Of a DNA stretch of 56,113 nt, positions 52,357 to 56,113 are shown one piece after another. How positions within the stretch are numbered: the first letter of the stretch is position 1; each line of letters opens with the position of its first letter. The position numbers and the translations under genes were made by a program. The notes under the pieces are model-generated. The model worked only from the letters and a program-made list of their open reading frames with translations. It was not told where the DNA came from and did no database searches. The DNA is from Chromatiales bacterium. Its GTDB lineage: Bacteria; Pseudomonadota; Gammaproteobacteria; UBA6429; Thiohalophilaceae. Location of the stretch: contig JALTJZ010000044.1 of the NCBI GenBank assembly GCA_027076325.1, positions 1,319-57,431 of the forward strand. Direction: 5' to 3'.

Positions 52357-52773
52357 TTTGTATATTTCTTGATTTTATTTTCAGCTAATGTGAAGTCGTT
52401 TCGGTTACGCTATTATATATACTTATTTGCCTGGCGCAGTTTAATCTTGGGGTTAGATTTAAGTCTTTGATTTTAATGCTTTTACCAGGATTCACTGCCA
52501 TTTTTATAGTAATATGGCTTGATCTGGAGCACTAAAAGCCCATTCTCCGCGCCTTTTACAGGTTAAATTTTACTCGTAAAGCATACGGTAAGTCATTCAT
52601 TTTTTTAGATATTTTTAAGGCAAAACATAAGTTCAGAGGATAAAAAAGGGTTGTTACACGAAATAATTTTTGTGCAACGGTGTGCAGCCTGCACCAATAA
52701 GCTTCAATGTCGCCTGGTAGTAAGAAGATCTGACTCTATCTCCAATTTGTTGATTTGAACAAGTTGTTTATTT

Positions 52774-52803
52774 TGTACACTTTGTGGTTATGGACTCTAT
52801 ATC
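52774..52803 (+). promoter_or_regulatory. Putative promoter in copy A of the aceE upstream duplication
   Basis: TGTACA (52774-52779) and TATATC (52798-52803) are separated by 18 bp; both are 4/6 matches. Transcription would give a leader of about 350 nt before aceE. The same pair with the same spacing recurs in copy B, which supports it. Confidence 0.5.
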
Positions 52804-52939
52804 ATTTTAGAAAAATTATTTTTCTTATGTAAGTTATTGAAAAATAAATTTATATTTTTAATGGTGTAAACAATGTGCGCTTTCGTGTAATGGCTAATGA
52901 AAGTTGCAGCTAGATACCTATCTGAAACGTTATTTTTTA

Positions 52940-52969
52940 TGTACATTTTATGGTTTTGAGCTCTATAAT
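52940..52969 (+). promoter_or_regulatory. Putative promoter in copy B of the aceE upstream duplication
   Basis: TGTACA (52940-52945), 18 bp, then a perfect TATAAT (52964-52969). This is the better of the two boxes and would give an aceE leader of about 180 nt. Confidence 0.6.
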
Positions 52970-53157
52970 TAGTACGCATAAAATTATTTCGTGCTTATAA
53001 GTTATTGAAAAATAAGTTTACATTTTTTGTGATGTAAAAAATGCTTGCTTTTATATGGTAGATAACTAAACTGGCAGTTATGTTTTAAAGAATCAGACGA
53101 AGTCGTTTACCTAACTAGCTGATAAAGAAGTAAGTTAAGCACCAAGTGGAGAAGAGT

Positions 53158-55821
53158 ATGTCTACACAGAGTCATGATCAGGATGTTGATCAGCAGGAAA
53201 CCCATGAATGGTTAGAGGCCATCGAAGGGGTTCTGCAAGCCGATGGCGCAGATCGTGCGCATTTTCTATTAGAGCAAATGATCGACAAGCTGCGCCGATC
53301 AGGTGCAAATTTACCACATAGTTCTAACACAGCTTACGTCAATACGATTCCAACGCACTTGCAGGCCAATATGCCGGGTGATGTGGGTATTGAACGTCGT
53401 ATTCGTGCGCTGATTCGCTGGAATGCAGCGGCTATGGTCGTAAAGGCGAACCGTAAGGCCTCTGAGCTGGGTGGGCATATTGCCAGTTTTGCTTCTGCGG
53501 CAACTTTATATGATGTAGGCATGAATCATTTCTGGCGCGCGCCAAACCATGAGCATGGTGGTGACCTGGTTTTTTTCCAGGGGCACTCTGCGCCTGGTAT
53601 GTATTCCCGTGCTTATCTTGAAGGTCGCTTGAATGAAGAGCAACTGGATAATTTCCGTCAGGAAGTCGATGGCAATGGCTTATCCTCTTATCCGCATCCC
53701 TGGTTAATGCCTGATTTCTGGCAGTTCCCGACCGTTTCAATGGGGCTGGGGCCAATCTCGGCAATTTATCAGGCGCGTTTTATGAAATACCTGCAAGATC
53801 GTGGCCTGGCCGATACCCGTAATCGTGATGTATGGTGCTTTATGGGTGACGGTGAAACCGATGAGCCAGAATCACTTGGTGCGATTTCTTTAGCCACGCG
53901 TGAAAAGCTGGATAATCTGACGTTTGTTATTAACTGTAACTTGCAACGTCTGGACGGTCCGGTACGGGGTAATGGTAAAATCATTCAGGAGCTCGAAGCG
54001 GTCTTTCGTGGTGCCGGTTGGAAAGTGATTAAAGTCTTATGGGGCAGCTACTGGGATCCACTCTTAGCTAAAGATAAAAATGGCCTGTTGCAGAAACGTA
54101 TGCTCGAAGCAGTTGATGGTGACTTTATGAATTATAAATCCAAAGATGGTGCGTATGTGCGTGAGCATTTCTTTGGTAAATACCCTGAATTAAAAGCCAT
54201 GGTTGCAGATATGTCCGATGAGGATATCTGGCGCTTAAACCGTGGTGGCCATGATCCTTTTAAAGTGTATGCCGCCTATGCAGAAGCGGCTAAACGCGAT
54301 GGTCAACCAACGGTCATTCTGGCACACAGTGTTAAAGGTTATGGTATGGGAGCTGCCGGTGAAGGCCAGATGCGCACTCATTCGCAGAAGAAATTAGATG
54401 AAGATGAAATGATTGCGTACAAGAATCGTTTCAATATTCCTATTTCAGATGAACAGGCAGCAAGATGTGAATACTATCGTCCCGCTGAAAACTCAGAAGA
54501 AATAAAATACTTAAAAGCGCAGCGCGAAAAACTCGGTGGCCCGATGCCAACGCGTACACGCTTCGCAGCCCCTCTGGAAGTGCCTGATCTTTCTGTGTTT
54601 GAACCCATCACCAAAGGGTCAGGTGATCGTGAAATGTCGACCACTATGGCATTTGTTCGCTTACTCACATTAATTACCCGTGACAAGAAAATGGGTAAGT
54701 ATGTTGTACCGATTGTTCCCGATGAAGCGCGTACTTTTGGAATGGAAGGCATGTTTCGTCAGTTAGGTATTTATTCTTCTGTCGGTCAGTTATACACACC
54801 ACAAGATAAAGAACAGGTGATGTTCTACAAGGAAGATAAATCAGGACAGATTTTAGAAGAGGGCATTAACGAGGCGGGTGCAATGTCATCCTGGGTGGCG
54901 GCGGCGACGGCCTACAGCACGCATGGCGTTAACATGGTACCGTTTTATATTTATTACTCTATGTTTGGTTTCCAGCGTATTGGTGATCTGGCGTGGATGG
55001 CCGGTGATATGCAGGCGCGTGGTTTCTTGCTCGGCGGTACTGCCGGTAGAACAACCCTGGCTGGTGAAGGTTTACAACATCAGGACGGCCACAGTTTTAT
55101 AGTGTCGGGCACCATTCCTAACTGTGTATCGTATGACCCCACCTTTGCATACGAGCTTGCTGTTATTATCCATGATGGCATGCGCCGTATGTATGTTGAT
55201 CAGGAAAATGTTTTTTATTACATCGCGGTGATGAATGAAAACTATCAGCAACCTGCCATGCCAAAAGGTGTTGAAGAAGGCATCATTAAAGGCATGTACC
55301 TGTTACAAGGTGGCGGTAAGCGTCGCAAGAAAGTACAGTTAATGGGGTCGGGTACGATTTTACGTGAAGTGATTGCGGCTGCTAAGCTGTTAGATAAAGA
55401 CTGGTCAATTGATGCCGACATCTGGAGTGTTACCAGCTTTAATGAACTGAAACGTGAAGCCGTTGATGTTGATCGCTGGAATATGTTGCACCCACTTGAA
55501 ACCAGGCGCGTGAGTTATATTGAAAAATGTCTGAAGGATAAACGTGGCCCTGTGATAGCCGCGACAGACTATATTCGTAATTACTCCGATCAAATTCGTA
55601 AATGGGTACCTGCAAATTACACGACCTTAGGTACCGATGGTTTTGGTCGTTCGGATACGCGGGCGCAATTACGTAAACACTTTGAAGTGAATGCACAATA
55701 TATTACCGTTGCTGCATTAATGGCACTGACTGATGATGGTCAGTTCCCTGCGGGTAAAGTACAGGAAGCGATAGAGAAATATGGTATCGACCCTGAAAAG
55801 GTTAATCCTGCACTGGCGTAA
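53158..55821 (+). CDS. aceE: Pyruvate dehydrogenase E1 component, homodimeric type
   Basis: AceE decarboxylates pyruvate with thiamine diphosphate and transfers acetyl to the lipoyl groups of E2 (AceF). The 887-residue length fits the gammaproteobacterial homodimeric class. Landmarks: EHGGDLVFFQGHSAPGMYSR, the thiamine diphosphate motif beginning MGDGETDEPES and ending NCNLQ, AHSVKGYGMG, and the C-terminal domain DGFGRSDTR. The ATG at 53158 is chosen for its GGAGAAG site; the GTG 12 nt earlier overlaps that site. An unusually long duplicated control region precedes it. aceF is not in the window: the gene is followed by the palindromic repeat array. Confidence 0.97.
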   Translation: MSTQSHDQDVDQQETHEWLEAIEGVLQADGADRAHFLLEQMIDKLRRSGANLPHSSNTAYVNTIPTHLQANMPGDVGIERRIRALIRWNAAAMVVKANRKASELGGHIASFASAATLYDVGMNHFWRAPNHEHGGDLVFFQGHSAPGMYSRAYLEGRLNEEQLDNFRQEVDGNGLSSYPHPWLMPDFWQFPTVSMGLGPISAIYQARFMKYLQDRGLADTRNRDVWCFMGDGETDEPESLGAISLATREKLDNLTFVINCNLQRLDGPVRGNGKIIQELEAVFRGAGWKVIKVLWGSYWDPLLAKDKNGLLQKRMLEAVDGDFMNYKSKDGAYVREHFFGKYPELKAMVADMSDEDIWRLNRGGHDPFKVYAAYAEAAKRDGQPTVILAHSVKGYGMGAAGEGQMRTHSQKKLDEDEMIAYKNRFNIPISDEQAARCEYYRPAENSEEIKYLKAQREKLGGPMPTRTRFAAPLEVPDLSVFEPITKGSGDREMSTTMAFVRLLTLITRDKKMGKYVVPIVPDEARTFGMEGMFRQLGIYSSVGQLYTPQDKEQVMFYKEDKSGQILEEGINEAGAMSSWVAAATAYSTHGVNMVPFYIYYSMFGFQRIGDLAWMAGDMQARGFLLGGTAGRTTLAGEGLQHQDGHSFIVSGTIPNCVSYDPTFAYELAVIIHDGMRRMYVDQENVFYYIAVMNENYQQPAMPKGVEEGIIKGMYLLQGGGKRRKKVQLMGSGTILREVIAAAKLLDKDWSIDADIWSVTSFNELKREAVDVDRWNMLHPLETRRVSYIEKCLKDKRGPVIAATDYIRNYSDQIRKWVPANYTTLGTDGFGRSDTRAQLRKHFEVNAQYITVAALMALTDDGQFPAGKVQEAIEKYGIDPEKVNPALA

Positions 55822-55871
55822 AAAATTAGAGTAAATGAGTTCTCTCTTCCATTTCGGGCGGGGGCACAAAC

Positions 55872-56113
55872 CGTTCCCCCTCCCTTTACGGGAGGGAGCA
55901 CAAATAGTTCCCCCTCCCTTTATGGGAGGGGGCTAGGGGGAGGGCAGTAAAAAACGCCCCCACCCCAACCCTCCCCCGAAGTGGGGGAGGGAGTATAAGT
56001 AGTTCCCCTTCCCTTTACGGGAGGGGGTGAGGGGGAGGGCAGTAAAAAAAACGCCCCCACCCTAACCCTCCCCCGAGGTGGGGGAGGGAGCACAAACCGT
56101 TCCCCCTCCCTTT
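55872..56113. repeat. GC-rich tandem array of palindromic units downstream of aceE
   Basis: Units of about 95-97 bp begin near 55906, 56001 and 56098 and share GTTCCCC(C/T)TCCCTTTA(C/T)GGGAGG, GAGGGCAGTAAAAAA, CGCCCCCACC, and CCTCCCCCGA-GTGGGGGAGGGAG. A shortened unit (one stem only) precedes them at 55872-55905, and the array runs off the end of the window. Each unit contains two hairpins (CCCTCCCTTTA / TAAAGGGAGGG-like and CCTCCCCC / GGGGGAGG) and a poly-A stretch. The GC content is far above that of the surrounding genes. Confidence 0.9.

Larger units (their letters stand above)
52760..53082. repeat. Imperfect tandem duplication (about 166 bp) upstream of aceE
   Basis: Copy A (about 52760-52913) and copy B (about 52926-53082) share the same order of blocks: TGTACA-N18-TATA(A/T)(T/C), an AAATTATTT(T/C) block, TTATTGAAAAATAA(A/G)TTTA, a TG(A/G)TGTAAA block, and a final GGCTAATG- or GATAACTA-like stretch ending in GCAG. 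The promoter boxes are offset by exactly 166 bp. The copies have drifted to perhaps 65-70 percent identity by eye, so the duplication is not recent, yet the spacing of the promoter hexamers is kept in both. Confidence 0.8.
52357..53157. other. Long regulatory region upstream of aceE
   Basis: About 800 bp without a convincing gene separates the NTF2-like gene (minus) from aceE (plus). The left half (52357-52740) is AT-rich with no clear element. The right half holds the tandem duplication described separately. No PdhR-type operator (AATTGGT-N3-ACCAATT) was seen. Confidence 0.8.

Noticed and set aside
52797-52979. 60-residue minus-strand frame within the duplicated aceE upstream block
   Set aside because: AT-rich low-complexity translation (Asn/Lys/Ile) inside a promoter duplication; not gene-like.
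55872-56113. CRISPR array
   Set aside because: Units are directly adjacent and internally palindromic, with no unique spacers and no cas genes.

Overview
The window reads as chromosomal DNA of a gammaproteobacterium with moderate-to-low GC content. Supporting signs are the order HAD hydrolase / rppH / ptsP, a classical bifunctional-length ArgA (kinase-like plus GNAT domain), RNase T, a CGFS glutaredoxin, a homodimeric-type AceE, an E. coli-type PyrC, and a TonB/BtuB outer membrane. The genus cannot be fixed from the sequence alone. Most genes are ordinary core genes. Signal transduction is over-represented, and there are several unusual domain fusions.

Layout. 1-5.0 kb: a K+-independent H+-pumping pyrophosphatase (hppA) behind a perfect FNR/ANR-type box, a CheW protein with a zinc-binding CZB domain inserted in it, an unknown protein, and a tandem DsrC/TusE-family protein. 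5.1-11.4 kb: a vitamin B12 locus. A cobalamin riboswitch leads btuB-tonB-adenosyltransferase on the minus strand; an orphan ParA ATPase lies between it and btuC-btuD. 11.5-17.4 kb: HAD phosphatase, rppH, ptsP, an orphan GspE/PilB-type ATPase and a receiver-like protein without its phospho-acceptor Asp. 17.6-21.7 kb: argA-dam (overlapping), an SH3/coiled-coil membrane protein, and a lone FbpC/PotA-type ABC ATPase. 22.2-28.0 kb: a three-gene signalling cluster (hybrid histidine kinase; DctB-like sensor kinase; HD-GYP response regulator). 28.1-34.8 kb: porin, Sel1-repeat protein, argD-argF, a PuuD-N-like membrane protein and an orphan HyuB-type subunit.

35.0-40.1 kb: the amidotransferase of N-acetylglutaminylglutamine amide synthesis, two small paralogous proteins flanking rnt and grxD, and a membrane diguanylate cyclase. 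40.4-48.0 kb: the most interesting stretch. A Crp-like regulator is divergent from a CHASE2-adenylate cyclase. The cyclase is followed on its strand by a very large FecR-TPR-beta-barrel protein and a small lipoprotein, and then a terminator. This arrangement looks like an envelope-to-cAMP signalling module. A LuxR-type regulator with a degenerate receiver lies next to it. 48.4-55.8 kb: pyrC, small membrane proteins, fumC, and aceE. The aceE upstream region contains an imperfect tandem duplication that carries a promoter in each copy. The window ends in a GC-rich tandem array of palindromic ~95-bp units.

A dispersed palindromic repeat of about 85 bp, with ends resembling GTCATTGCGAGCGATAGCG, occurs at least five times in various states of decay, mostly between convergent genes. 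No tRNA, rRNA, CRISPR array, transposase or prophage gene was recognised.
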